Shown piece after piece: positions 32,182-40,727 of a stretch of DNA of 64,000 bases. A model generated the notes under the pieces. It was given only the letters and a program-made list of their open reading frames with translations. It did no database searches and was not told the origin of the DNA. The translations under genes were made by a program, and so were the position numbers. Source of the DNA: Streptomyces sp. SCL15-4 (GTDB taxonomy: Bacteria > Actinomycetota > Actinomycetes > Streptomycetales > Streptomycetaceae); assembly GCF_033366695.1 (NCBI RefSeq), contig NZ_JAOBTQ010000001.1, positions 5,890,001 to 5,954,000 on the forward strand, given 5' to 3'. Position 1 is the first letter of the stretch, and every line of letters starts with the position of its first letter.

Positions 32182-33432
32182 CTACGCCTCCTTCGAGAAC
32201 AGCGTCCGGCCCCACCAGTCGCCGGAGGTGCGGACGCCGGGCGGGACCGCGAAGACCGCCGAACCCACGTGCTGGATGTACTCGTTGAGCGCGTCGTGCG
32301 CCGACAGCTTGCGCTGGAGCGGGATGAAGCCCTTGCGCACGTCCCGCTGGTAGGCGAGGAAGAACAGGCCCGCGTCGAGCCGGCCGAGGCCGTCGGTGCC
32401 GTCGGTGAAGGAGTAGCCCCGGCGCAGGATGGTGATCCCGCCGTTGGAGTCCGGGTGCGCGAGCCGGACGTGCGCGTCCGGCTTCATCGCCTTCAGGAAC
32501 GGCTCGTCGTGCTCCTTGGCCTTGCCGACCGGGGCGCCCTCGCGCTTGTCCCGGCCGAAGACGTCCTCCTGCTCCTGGAGCGAGGTGCGGTCCCAGGTCT
32601 CGATGTTCATCCGGATCCGCCGGGCGACCAGGTACGACCCTCCGGTCATCCACTTCGGTCCGTCGTCCTCGCCGACCCAGACGTGCTTGTCCAGCCGGTC
32701 GGTCTCGGTGCCCGCGATGTTGCGGGTGCCGTCCTTGAAGCCGAAGAGGTTGCGCGGGGTCATCGCGCCCGGGGTGGTGGAGGAGGTCTTGCCGAAGCCG
32801 AGCTGGGACCAGCGCACGGCCACCTTGCCGAAGCCGATGCGGGCGAGGTTGCGGATGGCGTGCACGGCGACCTGCGGGTCGTCGGCGCACGCCTGGATGC
32901 ACAGGTCGCCGCCGGTGCGGGAGCGCTCCAGGTTGTCGCCGGGGAACCTGGGCAGGTCGACCAGGGCCTCGGGCCGCTCGTCCGCCAGCCCGAACCGGTC
33001 GAACAGCGACGGTCCGAACCCGATGGTCAGCGTCAGCCGGGACGGCCGGAGCCCGAGCGCCTCGCCGGTGTCGTCCGGCGGGGCCTCGGCGAGTCCGCCG
33101 TAGGCGCCCTCGCCGACCGGCTCTCCGGCGGTCATCCGGCGGGCCGCCGCCGTCCAGTCCTTGAGCAGCCGGACGAACGCCTCGCGGTCGTCGGTCTTGA
33201 CGTCGAAGGCGGCGAAGTGCAGCCGGTCCTGCACCGGGGTGGCGATGCCGGCCTGGTGGGCGCCGTGGAACTCCACCGCGCCGCCCGTGCCGTCGGCCAC
33301 CGGGTCCATGTCGTCGCCGGACCGGGCCATCGCCACGGCCCCGCCGGCCGCGGCGGCGCCGAGCGCGAGCCCGGCACCGCCCCAGCCGATCAGCGCCCGG
33401 CGCGACGGAGTGCTCCCCTGGGTTTCGGTCAT
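32182..33432 (-). CDS. efeB: EfeB deferrochelatase / DyP-type haem peroxidase
   Basis: A 416-residue Tat-exported dye-decolorising peroxidase. The signal has the twin-Arg motif SRRALIGWGG followed by a hydrophobic Gly/Ala stretch. The catalytic GxxDG motif is GFKDGTRN. The haem-binding His region comes after IRMNIETWDR. EfeB supports iron uptake or releases iron from haem while keeping the tetrapyrrole. The start at ATG 33432 is chosen because the long frame to 33948 runs antisense-like through efeO, and GGAAGGG precedes this ATG. It is spaced 14 bp from efeO. Confidence 0.95.
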   Translation of the reverse strand: MTETQGSTPSRRALIGWGGAGLALGAAAAGGAVAMARSGDDMDPVADGTGGAVEFHGAHQAGIATPVQDRLHFAAFDVKTDDREAFVRLLKDWTAAARRMTAGEPVGEGAYGGLAEAPPDDTGEALGLRPSRLTLTIGFGPSLFDRFGLADERPEALVDLPRFPGDNLERSRTGGDLCIQACADDPQVAVHAIRNLARIGFGKVAVRWSQLGFGKTSSTTPGAMTPRNLFGFKDGTRNIAGTETDRLDKHVWVGEDDGPKWMTGGSYLVARRIRMNIETWDRTSLQEQEDVFGRDKREGAPVGKAKEHDEPFLKAMKPDAHVRLAHPDSNGGITILRRGYSFTDGTDGLGRLDAGLFFLAYQRDVRKGFIPLQRKLSAHDALNEYIQHVGSAVFAVPPGVRTSGDWWGRTLFSKEA

Positions 33433-33446
33433 CGCCCTTCCCCTGC

Positions 33447-34583
33447 TTACTTCACGACCGCGGCGGCGAGCTTGGACAGCGGCTCGGCGAGCGCGTTCAC
33501 CGCGTCCGACAGCTCCTTGCGCTGGTCCTTGCCGACCTTGTCGTAGGAGACGAAGTCGTACGACGTCTTGTCCGAGCGGTACTTGTCCAGCAGCGCGTCC
33601 AGCGCGGCGAACTGCTTGTCCAGTTCCTTCGTCAACGCCGGGTCGTTCTTCGCGGCGACCGGCTTCAGCAGCTCGTAGGCCTTCTGCGCGCCCTCGACGT
33701 TGCCCTTGAAGTCGACGAGGTCGGTGTGGGCGTAGCGGTCCTCCTCGCCGGTGACCTTGCCGGTGGCGACCTCGTCCAGCAGCTCCTTGGCGCCGTTGGC
33801 CATGGAGGTCGGGGTGATCTCGGCCTTGCCGACGCGGCTCTGCCAGTCCTTGAGGTCCGTGATCAGCCGGCCGGCGAGCGCCTTCTCCTCGGCGCCGATC
33901 TTCTTGTCGTGCCAGAGGGCCTTCTCCAGCCGGTGCCAGCCGGTCCACTTCTGGCCGGCCTCCAGGCCGTCCTCGCGGACGTCCACCTTCGGGTCGATGT
34001 CACCGAAGGACTCCGCGACCGGCTCGGTGCGCTCCCAGCCCAGCCGGGACAGGCCGTACGCCTTCTTCGCCGCCTCAAGGTCGCCGTCCTTGACCGCCTT
34101 CGCGAACGCCTCCGCCTTCGGCAGCGTCTCGTCGGCCTGGTCCTGGGCGTACATGCGGTACCGGGCGACGGCGGTGTCCAGCTTCGGGTCGCGCCCGGCG
34201 GCGGAGCCCGCGCCGGTCACGGTCAGCTTCTGCCGGACGCCGTGGCCCTTCATGCCGGGCCGGCAGGCGATCTCGTAGGAGCCGGCCTTCACCTCGGCGG
34301 TGAGCGTGTACTTGGTGCCCGGCCCGATGTTCTCCTTCTCGGAGACGATCCGGTCGTCCGGGAAGAGGATCTCGACCTCGGTCGCCCTGGAGCCCTTGTT
34401 CTCTATCTTCAGCGTGACCTGGCCGGCCGGTACGGACTTGCTGGAGGTGTCGCACGTGGAGTCGGCCGCGGTGACCTGGATGGCGTCACCGTCCTTGGCG
34501 TCGCTCTTCGAGGTGCAGGCCGAAAGGGCGGTCAGAGCGGCCACGGTCGCGGCGGCGATGACGGTCGGTCGGACGGCTCGCAT
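33447..34583 (-). CDS. efeO: EfeO iron-binding lipoprotein (cupredoxin + M75)
   Basis: A 378-residue lipoprotein: lipobox LTALSAC at about residue 23, a cupredoxin-like domain (residues 35-125; ITAADSTCDTS-type start and GSYEIACRPGMKGHG), then an imelysin/peptidase M75 domain with the metal motif GWHRLEKALW (HxxE). It captures iron outside the membrane for EfeU. ATG 34583 is the first gene of the efe operon. Two iron-box-like sequences lie 23-61 bp upstream. Confidence 0.94.
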   Translation of the reverse strand: MRAVRPTVIAAATVAALTALSACTSKSDAKDGDAIQVTAADSTCDTSSKSVPAGQVTLKIENKGSRATEVEILFPDDRIVSEKENIGPGTKYTLTAEVKAGSYEIACRPGMKGHGVRQKLTVTGAGSAAGRDPKLDTAVARYRMYAQDQADETLPKAEAFAKAVKDGDLEAAKKAYGLSRLGWERTEPVAESFGDIDPKVDVREDGLEAGQKWTGWHRLEKALWHDKKIGAEEKALAGRLITDLKDWQSRVGKAEITPTSMANGAKELLDEVATGKVTGEEDRYAHTDLVDFKGNVEGAQKAYELLKPVAAKNDPALTKELDKQFAALDALLDKYRSDKTSYDFVSYDKVGKDQRKELSDAVNALAEPLSKLAAAVVK

Positions 34584-34605
34584 GCAGGCTCCAAGCGCAT
34601 TCTCG

Positions 34606-34644
34606 TATGGTGAGGCTGCCCTAACTTACCCGAGGCTTACCTCA
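34606..34644 (-). promoter_or_regulatory. Two adjacent iron boxes (DmdR/IdeR type) upstream of efeO
   Basis: On the minus strand TTAGGGCAGCCTCACCATA (34606-34624) and TGAGGTAAGCCTCGGGTAA (34626-34644) match 13 and 12 of 19 positions of the IdeR/DmdR consensus TTAGGTTAGGCTAACCTAA. They cover the likely efe promoter, so iron-dependent repression is expected. Confidence 0.65.
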
Positions 34645-34797
34645 CCCGTACCCGTGCGGTCGGTGATTCACCTCTCACACAGGGCGCACGGGCGGCGCAC
34701 GGACACGGCTTCGTTGCGATGCCCCAAAGCAGGCATCACAGCAAGGCAAAGGAAAGGTCAAAGCGGCCGGTGCGGGCCCCGGACGGCGCCGTGGTGC

Positions 34798-34812
34798 TTG
34801 AATGCCGGGGTG
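34798..34812 (+). promoter_or_regulatory. Putative leaderless -10 (TTGAAT) for the PhzF-like gene
   Basis: TTGAAT is six bases before GTG 34810, and the intervening GCCGGG offers no ribosome binding site. Confidence 0.45.
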
Positions 34813-35454
34813 ACCGACTACGACGTACTCCGCGTCTTCTGCGGCCCGGACGGCGGATACGGCAACGAACTGGGTGTCGTCCGCGACGGCTCGGTGCTGC
34901 CCGGGCGGGACGACCGGCAGGCACTGGCCGGCAAGCTCGGCTTCAGCGAGACCGTGTTCGTGGACGACCCCGAGCGCGGCGTCATCGACATCTACACGCC
35001 CACCTCGCGCCTGCCGTTCGCCGGGCACCCCTGCGTGGGCACCGCCTGGCTGCTCGACGTGCCCGAACTCCGCACGCCCGCCGGTGTCGTCGGAGCCCGG
35101 CAGGACGGCGAGTTCAGCTGGATCGAGGCCCGCGCCGAGTGGGCGCCGCCGCGCACCCTGCGCCGCTGTCGGAGCGCCGCCGAGGTGGACGCGCTTGCCG
35201 TACCGCCGAAGGGGGAGTGGATCTACGCCTGGGCCTGGGAGGACGAGGCGGCCGGCCGGATTCGCGCCCGCGCATTCCCGGGCCGGGACGACGGTATCGA
35301 GGAGGACGAGGCCACCGGTGCGGCCGCGCTGCTGCTCACCGACCGGCTGGGCCGGGCGCTGAACATCACCCAGGGCCGGGGCTCGCAGATCCTGACCGCG
35401 CCCCAGCCGCACGGCTGGATCGAGGTCGGCGGCCGGGTCCGTCTGGAGCGCTGA
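34810..35454 (+). CDS. PhzF-family isomerase/epimerase-like protein
   Basis: A 214-residue protein, shorter than the usual 260-300, with the PhzF hallmarks GGYGNELGVV, LPFAGHPCVGTAWLL and EDEATGAAALLL. PhzF acts in phenazine synthesis, but most family members have unknown substrates. The length deficit lies in the middle of the two mirrored domains. The start GTG 34810 follows a TTGAAT hexamer with no Shine-Dalgarno, so it is probably leaderless. The open frame to 34300 is antisense to efeO and is discarded. Confidence 0.86.
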   Translation: MTDYDVLRVFCGPDGGYGNELGVVRDGSVLPGRDDRQALAGKLGFSETVFVDDPERGVIDIYTPTSRLPFAGHPCVGTAWLLDVPELRTPAGVVGARQDGEFSWIEARAEWAPPRTLRRCRSAAEVDALAVPPKGEWIYAWAWEDEAAGRIRARAFPGRDDGIEEDEATGAAALLLTDRLGRALNITQGRGSQILTAPQPHGWIEVGGRVRLER

Positions 35455-35568
35455 CGCGCGCGGGTGGCCGGGTGACGGCCCGCGCGTCCGTCCGGGTGGA
35501 AGCGCGTGTGCGCGCGCGGGGGAGCGGGGACCTCTGGCGTGACCACTCCGCCTCCCGAGAGGAGCACC

Positions 35569-35769
35569 ATGCGCATCAGATCCGTCCTGGCCGCGACCGT
35601 TCTCGCCGTCGCCCTGGCCGGCGCCGGCGCGTCGACGGCAGCCGCCGGCAGCCATGATGACCACAAGGACGACGACAAGGCCGTCTGCAGCCCGTACTTC
35701 GGCGGGATCGTCTCGCTGGAGAACAAGATCTTCTGGGGCGGCGCCCACTGCGGCCACTACCTGCGCTGA
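35569..35769 (+). CDS. Small secreted protein, Asp/His-rich with two cysteines
   Basis: A 66-residue preprotein. Residues 1-27 form a good Sec signal (RIRSVLAATVLAVALAGAGA, cleavage near AAAG). The mature part begins SHDDHKDDDK, a possible metal ligand cluster, and contains two Cys (AVCSPYF and GAHCGHYLR) that could form a disulfide. It is smaller than and unlike chaplins. GAGAGGAG is five bases before ATG 35569. It is monocistronic, and I do not know its function. Confidence 0.75.
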   Translation: MRIRSVLAATVLAVALAGAGASTAAAGSHDDHKDDDKAVCSPYFGGIVSLENKIFWGGAHCGHYLR

Positions 35770-35849
35770 CGCGGACCCGGGTCTCCCTGCCGCATCCGGC
35801 GAGGGAGACCCGGTCGGTCCGGAGCCGGCCTCGGTGGCGGGCGGACGCC

Positions 35850-36707
35850 TCAGGGGAGGGTCAGGATGTCCGCGCCGGTGTCGGTGACGACGAGCGTGTG
35901 CTCGAACTGGGCGGTGCGCCTGCGGTCCTTCGTCACGACCGTCCAGCCGTCGTCCCACATGTCGTACTCGTGCGTGCCCAGCGTCAGCATCGGCTCGATC
36001 GTGAACGTCATCCCCGGCTGCATCACCGTCGTCGCGTGCGGACTGTCGTAGTGCGGGACGATCAGCCCGGAGTGGAACGCCGAGCTGATGCCGTGCCCGG
36101 TGAAGTCCCGTACGACGCCATAGCCGAAGCGCTTGGCGTACGACTCGATGACCCGGCCGATGACATTGATCTGCCGGCCCGGCCGCACCGCCTTGATCGC
36201 CCGGTTGAGCGCCTCCCGGGTGCGCTCCACCAGCAGCCGGGACTCCTCGTCCACGTCGCCGACGAGATAGGTGGCGTTGTTGTCGCCGTGCACCCCGCCG
36301 ATGTACGCGGTCACGTCCAGGTTGACGATGTCGCCGTCCCTGAGCACCGTCGAGTCCGGGATGCCGTGGCAGATGACCTCGTTGACGGACGTGCACAGCG
36401 ACTTCGGGAAGCCGCGGTAACCGAGCGTGGACGGGTACGCCCCGTGGTCGCACATGTAGTCGTGGGCGACCTTGTCCAGCTGGTCCGTGGTCACCCCCGG
36501 CGCGATGATCTTCGCCGCCTCCTCCATCGCCTGCGCGGCGATGCGGCCGGCGGTCCGCATCGCCTCGATGGTCTCCGGGGTCTGCACCTCCGGCCCGGTG
36601 TACGGCGCCGGCGCGGGCTTGCCGACGTACTCGGGCCGGCGGATGTTTCCGGGAACCGAACGGGTGGGAGACAGCTCCCCTGGGACGAGCAGCGACTGGC
36701 CAGACAT
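35850..36707 (-). CDS. map: Type I methionine aminopeptidase
   Basis: A 285-residue enzyme that removes the initiator Met from nascent proteins. The metal ligands are visible: Asp in [19 protein letters not shown] (two), His in TGHGIS, Glu in TIEPML and Glu in QFEHT. The N-terminal extension (about 40 residues) is usual for one of the two actinobacterial paralogues. ATG 36707 is preceded on the minus strand by TAGACT at 7 nt, so the mRNA is probably leaderless. It is divergent from the small protein at 36766. Confidence 0.95.
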   Translation of the reverse strand: MSGQSLLVPGELSPTRSVPGNIRRPEYVGKPAPAPYTGPEVQTPETIEAMRTAGRIAAQAMEEAAKIIAPGVTTDQLDKVAHDYMCDHGAYPSTLGYRGFPKSLCTSVNEVICHGIPDSTVLRDGDIVNLDVTAYIGGVHGDNNATYLVGDVDEESRLLVERTREALNRAIKAVRPGRQINVIGRVIESYAKRFGYGVVRDFTGHGISSAFHSGLIVPHYDSPHATTVMQPGMTFTIEPMLTLGTHEYDMWDDGWTVVTKDRRRTAQFEHTLVVTDTGADILTLP

Positions 36708-36720
36708 GCCAGCGAGTCTA
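36705..36720 (-). promoter_or_regulatory. Putative leaderless -10 (TAGACT) for map
   Basis: Minus-strand TAGACT (36715-36720) lies seven bases before the ATG, with no ribosome binding site. Confidence 0.5.
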
Positions 36721-36765
36721 ACCAGCGGCCATGGGGGAACATGTCGGTGGCGAGAGGAGCTGTCC

Positions 36766-36999
36766 ATGGCCCTGTTCAAGAAGCGCACCGCCGGCAAACC
36801 GGGCGAGTGGTACTACTGCCTGGAGCACAAGAAGGTCGAAGAGGGCCCCGACTGCCCGGGCAGGGACCGCTTCGGTCCCTACGCCTCCCCGGAGGAAGCC
36901 CGGCACGCGATGGAGACCGCCGCCGAGCGCAACCTCCAGTGGGAGAACGACCCGCGCTGGCACGACGCCTCCGCCCGCGGGAACACCGAGGAGAGCTGA
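36766..36999 (+). CDS. Small conserved acidic protein, function unknown
   Basis: A 77-residue cytoplasmic protein ([20 protein letters not shown] … [20 protein letters not shown]) with two Cys and a His that could bind zinc. The Ala/Glu-rich helix at the C-terminus resembles a SPOR-like or helical tail. GAGAGGAG six bases upstream of ATG 36766 makes the start secure. It is divergent from map with only 58 bp between them. I recognise the type from Streptomyces genomes but no function. Confidence 0.8.
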   Translation: MALFKKRTAGKPGEWYYCLEHKKVEEGPDCPGRDRFGPYASPEEARHAMETAAERNLQWENDPRWHDASARGNTEES

Positions 37000-37018
37000 G
37001 CCGGCCGGACCGGCCCGG

Positions 37019-37618
37019 TCACCACGGTGGCGGCGGCGGGGCCGTCAGGGCCTCCGTGAGGCGGGACAGGCGGTCGCGGAAGCTTCGGCGCGATCTCGAC
37101 GGGACCGCGTTCTCGCCGGCCGCCGCGCTCACCAGGTGCTGCACACGGTCCAGGTCCAGCTCCGCCCCGTGGGGCACGGCCAGCGCGTCGTGGGCCATCG
37201 CGGCCAGCTCGCCCCCGCCCGCGCCGCCCAGCGCCAGCACCGTCACCCCGGCCCGCCGGGCGTCGTGCACCCGCTCCAGCAGCGACGCCGGCTCCTCGGG
37301 CGCCACCACCAGCAGGGTCTCCCCGCGCCGCGCCGCCGCGATCCGGCCCGGCCCGACCGCCAGATGCGCCGGATCGGACGGGCGCGCGTGATGCCGTACC
37401 AGCGTCGGTGCCAGTTCCGGCGTGCCCGACCAGGCCGCCTCGTCCACCAGATGCGCGGCCAGGTGCCAGGGCTCGTACTCCGGGGTGCCCGCCAGCAGCA
37501 GCCCGCCCCCGTGCGCCACCACCGACCCGCGCAGCACCCCCGCGAACCTCCGGGTGGCCCCCAGCCACTCCGTCCCGGCGAGCACTTCCCGCAGCAACGC
37601 GACCCGTACGGCGTCCAT
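37019..37618 (-). CDS. Conserved hypothetical protein with SIS-like segment
   Basis: A 199-residue protein with a segment RVHDARRAGVTVLALGGAGG then GELAAMAHDALAVP that reads like part of a phosphosugar-isomerase (SIS) fold, preceded by GETLLVVAPEEPASLL. The first 60 residues are helical with Trp-rich EYEPWHLAAHLVDEAAW. There is no signal peptide and no confirmed active-site residue. ATG 37618. It is convergent with the 77-residue gene. A role in sugar phosphate sensing is only a guess. Confidence 0.7.
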   Translation of the reverse strand: MDAVRVALLREVLAGTEWLGATRRFAGVLRGSVVAHGGGLLLAGTPEYEPWHLAAHLVDEAAWSGTPELAPTLVRHHARPSDPAHLAVGPGRIAAARRGETLLVVAPEEPASLLERVHDARRAGVTVLALGGAGGGELAAMAHDALAVPHGAELDLDRVQHLVSAAAGENAVPSRSRRSFRDRLSRLTEALTAPPPPPW

Positions 37619-37744
37619 GGGCCCGCATCCTGCCGCAACGGGTCACTCGTGACCCGGAGTTCACCGCGAATTCGCCCGACCCGGGGATGGGGCGCCCCAG
37701 ACGCGCCTCACGCGCGCCCCCGTACGCGACCGAGGAGCCGCCCG

Positions 37745-38821
37745 ATGACCGATGTGACCGTCCCCTTCCGCGCGGGCCGCGAGGGCTACGCGAGCTTCCG
37801 CATACCCGCCGTCGTCGCCACCCGGACCGGCACCCTGCTCGCCTTCTGCGAGGGCCGGGCCGGCTCCGCCGCCGACCACGGGCACATCGACATCGTGCTG
37901 AAGCGGTCCACGGACGGCGGCCGGACCTGGGGCCCGCTCCGGGTCGCCGCGAGCAACGGCACCGACCTCGCCGGCAATCCCGCCCCCGTCGTCCTCGACA
38001 CCGGCCGCGTCCTGCTCGTCCACGTCCGCGCCGCCGCCTACGCCACCGAGGCCGCCATCCTGCGCGGACAGGTCCCGGACGCCGACGGGCGGCGGGTGTG
38101 GGTCCAGCACAGCGACGACGACGGCGTGACCTGGTCCGCGCCCAGGGAGATCACCGGGCAGGTGAAGAAGCCGGGCTGGCGCTGGTACGCCACCACTCCC
38201 GGCCACGCCCTTCAGCTGACCTCCGGCCGCGTCCTGGTCCCGGCCAACCACACCCTGCCGCCCACCGGCACCGACACCGGCGCCGAGGCCAAGTACAACG
38301 GCGGCCACTGCCTGCTCAGCGACGACCGCGGCGAGAGCTGGTACCTCGGCTACCTGGACGAGAACACCGACGGCTACGTCAACGCCAACGAGACCACCGC
38401 CGCCGAACTCCCCGACGGCCGCGTCTACCTCAACACCCGCAACGACTCGCCCTCGCCCGGCAACCGCGCCGACGCCCACTCCCCGGACGGCGGGAAGACG
38501 CTCCACAAGCCCTTCCGCCCGCAGGCCGGACTGACCGCGCCCGTCTGCGAGGCCGCCGTCCTTCAGCTGCGCGACCCCGACCTGCTGCTGTTCTCCGCCC
38601 CCGCCGACCCCGGCGGCGCCCGCGCCCTGATGACGATCCGCGTCTCCCGCGACGGCGGCACCACCTGGCGCCCGGCGTTCACCGTGGACGGACTGCCCGC
38701 CGCCTACTCCGACCTGGTCCGCGTCGACCCGCGCACGGTCGGGCTGCTGTACGAGACGGGCGACTTCGGCGCCTACGAGACGATCACCTTCCGCCGGGTG
38801 CCGGTGCGGCGGCTGACCTGA
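37745..38821 (+). CDS. Exo-alpha-sialidase (BNR/Asp-box), no signal peptide
   Basis: A 358-residue six-bladed sialidase-fold protein. The N-terminal FRIP motif (SFRIPAV) supplies the first catalytic Arg, and four Asp boxes are present: STDGGRTW, SDDDGVTW, SDDRGESW and SRDGGTTW. A degenerate fifth is SPDGGKTL. The catalytic Tyr/Glu candidates lie in the last third (PVCEAAV, TGDFGAYETITF). There is no signal peptide or membrane segment at ATG 37745, so it may be cytosolic, unusual for Streptomyces sialidases, which are normally secreted. GAGGAG precedes the start. Confidence 0.87.
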   Translation: MTDVTVPFRAGREGYASFRIPAVVATRTGTLLAFCEGRAGSAADHGHIDIVLKRSTDGGRTWGPLRVAASNGTDLAGNPAPVVLDTGRVLLVHVRAAAYATEAAILRGQVPDADGRRVWVQHSDDDGVTWSAPREITGQVKKPGWRWYATTPGHALQLTSGRVLVPANHTLPPTGTDTGAEAKYNGGHCLLSDDRGESWYLGYLDENTDGYVNANETTAAELPDGRVYLNTRNDSPSPGNRADAHSPDGGKTLHKPFRPQAGLTAPVCEAAVLQLRDPDLLLFSAPADPGGARALMTIRVSRDGGTTWRPAFTVDGLPAAYSDLVRVDPRTVGLLYETGDFGAYETITFRRVPVRRLT

Positions 38822-38846
38822 ACCGGTGCCCCGGCCTGCCCGGACG

Positions 38847-38861
38847 TAGAGTCGGGCCATG
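38847..38861 (+). promoter_or_regulatory. Putative leaderless -10 (TAGAGT) for the F420 reductase gene
   Basis: TAGAGT at 38847-38852 is six bases before ATG 38859, with no ribosome binding site. Confidence 0.5.
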
Positions 38862-39563
38862 ACCTCTACCGACAGCGCACAGAAGGCCCCCGCCAAGGAC
38901 CCCTGGGACCTGCCCGACGTCTCCGGGTACACCGTCGGAGTGCTCGGCGGCACCGGACCGCAGGGCAAGGGCCTCGCCTACCGGCTGGCCCGGGCCGGCC
39001 AGAAGGTGATCATCGGTTCCCGCTCCGCCGACCGCGCCGGGTCCGCCGCCGCCGAACTCGGCCACGGCATCGAGGGCGCCGACAACGCCGAGGCCGCGCG
39101 CCGCAGCGACATCGTGATCGTCGCCGTGCCGTGGGACGGCCACGGCGACACCCTGAAGGCGCTGCGCGCGGAACTGGCCGGCAAGCTCGTCGTGGACTGC
39201 GTCAACCCGCTCGGCTTCGACAAGAAGGGCGCCTACGCCCTCAAGCCGGAGGAGGGCAGCGCCGCCGAGCAGGCCGCCGCCCTGCTGCCCGACTCGCGGG
39301 TCACCGCCGCCTTCCACCACCTGTCGGCCGTCCTGCTCCAGGACCCGGAGACGGAGAGCATCGACACCGACGTCATGGTGCTCGGCGAGGACCGCGCCGA
39401 CGTGGAGATCGTGCAGGCCCTGGCCGGCCGCATCCCCGGCATGCGCGGCATCTTCGCCGGCCGGCTCAGGAACGCCCACCAGGTGGAGTCGCTGGTCGCC
39501 AACCTGATCTCCGTCAACCGCCGGTACAAGGCACACGCCGGGCTCCGCCTGACCGACGTGTGA
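38859..39563 (+). CDS. npdG: NADPH-dependent F420 reductase
   Basis: A 234-residue Rossmann-fold enzyme that transfers hydride between NADPH and coenzyme F420. The dinucleotide site is VGVLGGTGPQGKGLAYRLA, followed by IIGSRSADRA (Arg for the 2'-phosphate) and DIVIVAVPWDGH. VVDCVNPLGFDKKGAYAL and AFHHLSAVLL are typical of the family's F420 side. The start ATG 38859 lies six bases after TAGAGT, so it is probably leaderless. F420 use is widespread in Streptomyces antibiotic and redox metabolism. Confidence 0.93.
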   Translation: MTSTDSAQKAPAKDPWDLPDVSGYTVGVLGGTGPQGKGLAYRLARAGQKVIIGSRSADRAGSAAAELGHGIEGADNAEAARRSDIVIVAVPWDGHGDTLKALRAELAGKLVVDCVNPLGFDKKGAYALKPEEGSAAEQAAALLPDSRVTAAFHHLSAVLLQDPETESIDTDVMVLGEDRADVEIVQALAGRIPGMRGIFAGRLRNAHQVESLVANLISVNRRYKAHAGLRLTDV

Positions 39564-39636
39564 GCGGCCGGAGGGCATGGGGGACACTGGTCGGCGAAGC
39601 AGTTCCGAGCAGTGTCCCCGACAGGAGCCCCCCGTC

Positions 39637-39828
39637 ATGCCCCGCATCGCCCTCTACGCCCTCGTGGTCTGCGTCCTCGCCGTGGCCGCGGCCGTCGTCT
39701 CCTTCGTGCAGGGCAACTGGCTGGGCATCGTCTGGGTGCTGCTGGCGGGCCTGTCGTCCAACATGAGCTGGTACTACGTCAAGCGCGCCCGGGCCGCCTC
39801 GGCCCGCGGCACCTCCGTCACGGGTTGA
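39637..39828 (+). CDS. Small two-helix membrane protein
   Basis: A 63-residue protein with two hydrophobic helices (residues 5-25, 28-45) and a basic C-terminus (YYVKRARAASARG), so an integral membrane protein with a cytoplasmic tail. AGGAG precedes ATG 39637, at about 10 nt spacing. Its last 11 bp overlap the convergent site-2 protease gene. Function is unknown. Confidence 0.75.
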   Translation: MPRIALYALVVCVLAVAAAVVSFVQGNWLGIVWVLLAGLSSNMSWYYVKRARAASARGTSVTG

Positions 39829-40618
39829 ACGAGCAGATCGCCGGGCTGTCCTCCCAGAAGCGGTACTGCGCGTCGCCGCAGAACTGCGAGAAGGTGTCCA
39901 CGTCCAGTGCGCGCATGACCGCGTCGACCACGTCGAAGAACGCGTCGTTGACCGACGGCAGCCACAGCACCGCGAACACGAACAGCAGCCCGAACGGGGC
40001 GAACGGCTCCACCTGCCGCTTCACCTTGTACGACAGCCACGGTTCGATCACGCCGTAGCCGTCCAGGCCCGGCACCGGCAGGAAGTTCAGGATCGCCGCC
40101 GTCACCTGGAGCAGCGCCAGGAACGCCAGCGCGAAGCGGAAGTCCGCGGGCACGCCGTCCAGGGCGCCCAGCCAGAACGGCGCCGTGCACACCGCGGCGA
40201 ACAGCACGTTCGTCAGCGGGCCCGCCGCCGAAATCAGGCTGTGCCGCCAGCGGCCCCGGATCCGGCCCCGCTCGATGAACACCGCGCCGCCGGGCAGACC
40301 GATCCCGCCCATGATCACGAACAGCACCGGCAGCACGATGCTCAGCAGCGCGTGCGTGTACTTCAGCGGGTTCAGCGTGAGATAGCCCTTCGCGCCGACC
40401 GTGATGTCCCCGCTGTGCAGGGCGGTGCGCGCGTGCGCGTACTCGTGCAGGCACAGGGAGACGATCCAGGCCGCGGTCACGAACAGGAACACCGCGACGC
40501 CCGGCTGCTCGGCGAACCCGGTCCAGGTGGCCCAGCCGGTCACCGCCGTCACGGCCAGGATGCCGACGAACACGGGACTGACCTGCCGGTCGCCGGGGCG
40601 GGTGGTGGCGGTGGTCAT
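39818..40618 (-). CDS. Site-2 protease-like membrane metalloprotease (M50)
   Basis: A 266-residue polytopic protease of the SpoIVFB/S2P class. The zinc motif HEYAH (LCLHEYAHARTAL) is in the second hydrophobic segment, and the third ligand motif is NFLPVPGLDGY (N-x-P-x-P-x-L-D-G). Such enzymes cleave membrane-bound substrates such as anti-sigma factors; the short form without a PDZ domain is unassigned. AGGAG lies seven bases before ATG 40618. The C-terminal 60 residues are hydrophilic and extracytoplasmic. Confidence 0.92.
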   Translation of the reverse strand: MTTATTRPGDRQVSPVFVGILAVTAVTGWATWTGFAEQPGVAVFLFVTAAWIVSLCLHEYAHARTALHSGDITVGAKGYLTLNPLKYTHALLSIVLPVLFVIMGGIGLPGGAVFIERGRIRGRWRHSLISAAGPLTNVLFAAVCTAPFWLGALDGVPADFRFALAFLALLQVTAAILNFLPVPGLDGYGVIEPWLSYKVKRQVEPFAPFGLLFVFAVLWLPSVNDAFFDVVDAVMRALDVDTFSQFCGDAQYRFWEDSPAICSFNP

Positions 40619-40727
40619 GCATCGGCTCCTGTGGTGACGAGGGACACGGGAAGGGACTCTTGGAAGATCCGAGAGCATACGGGGAAAACGCCTCGCGGTC
40701 GCCGCCGGGTTCCTGGAAGGTGGGGGG

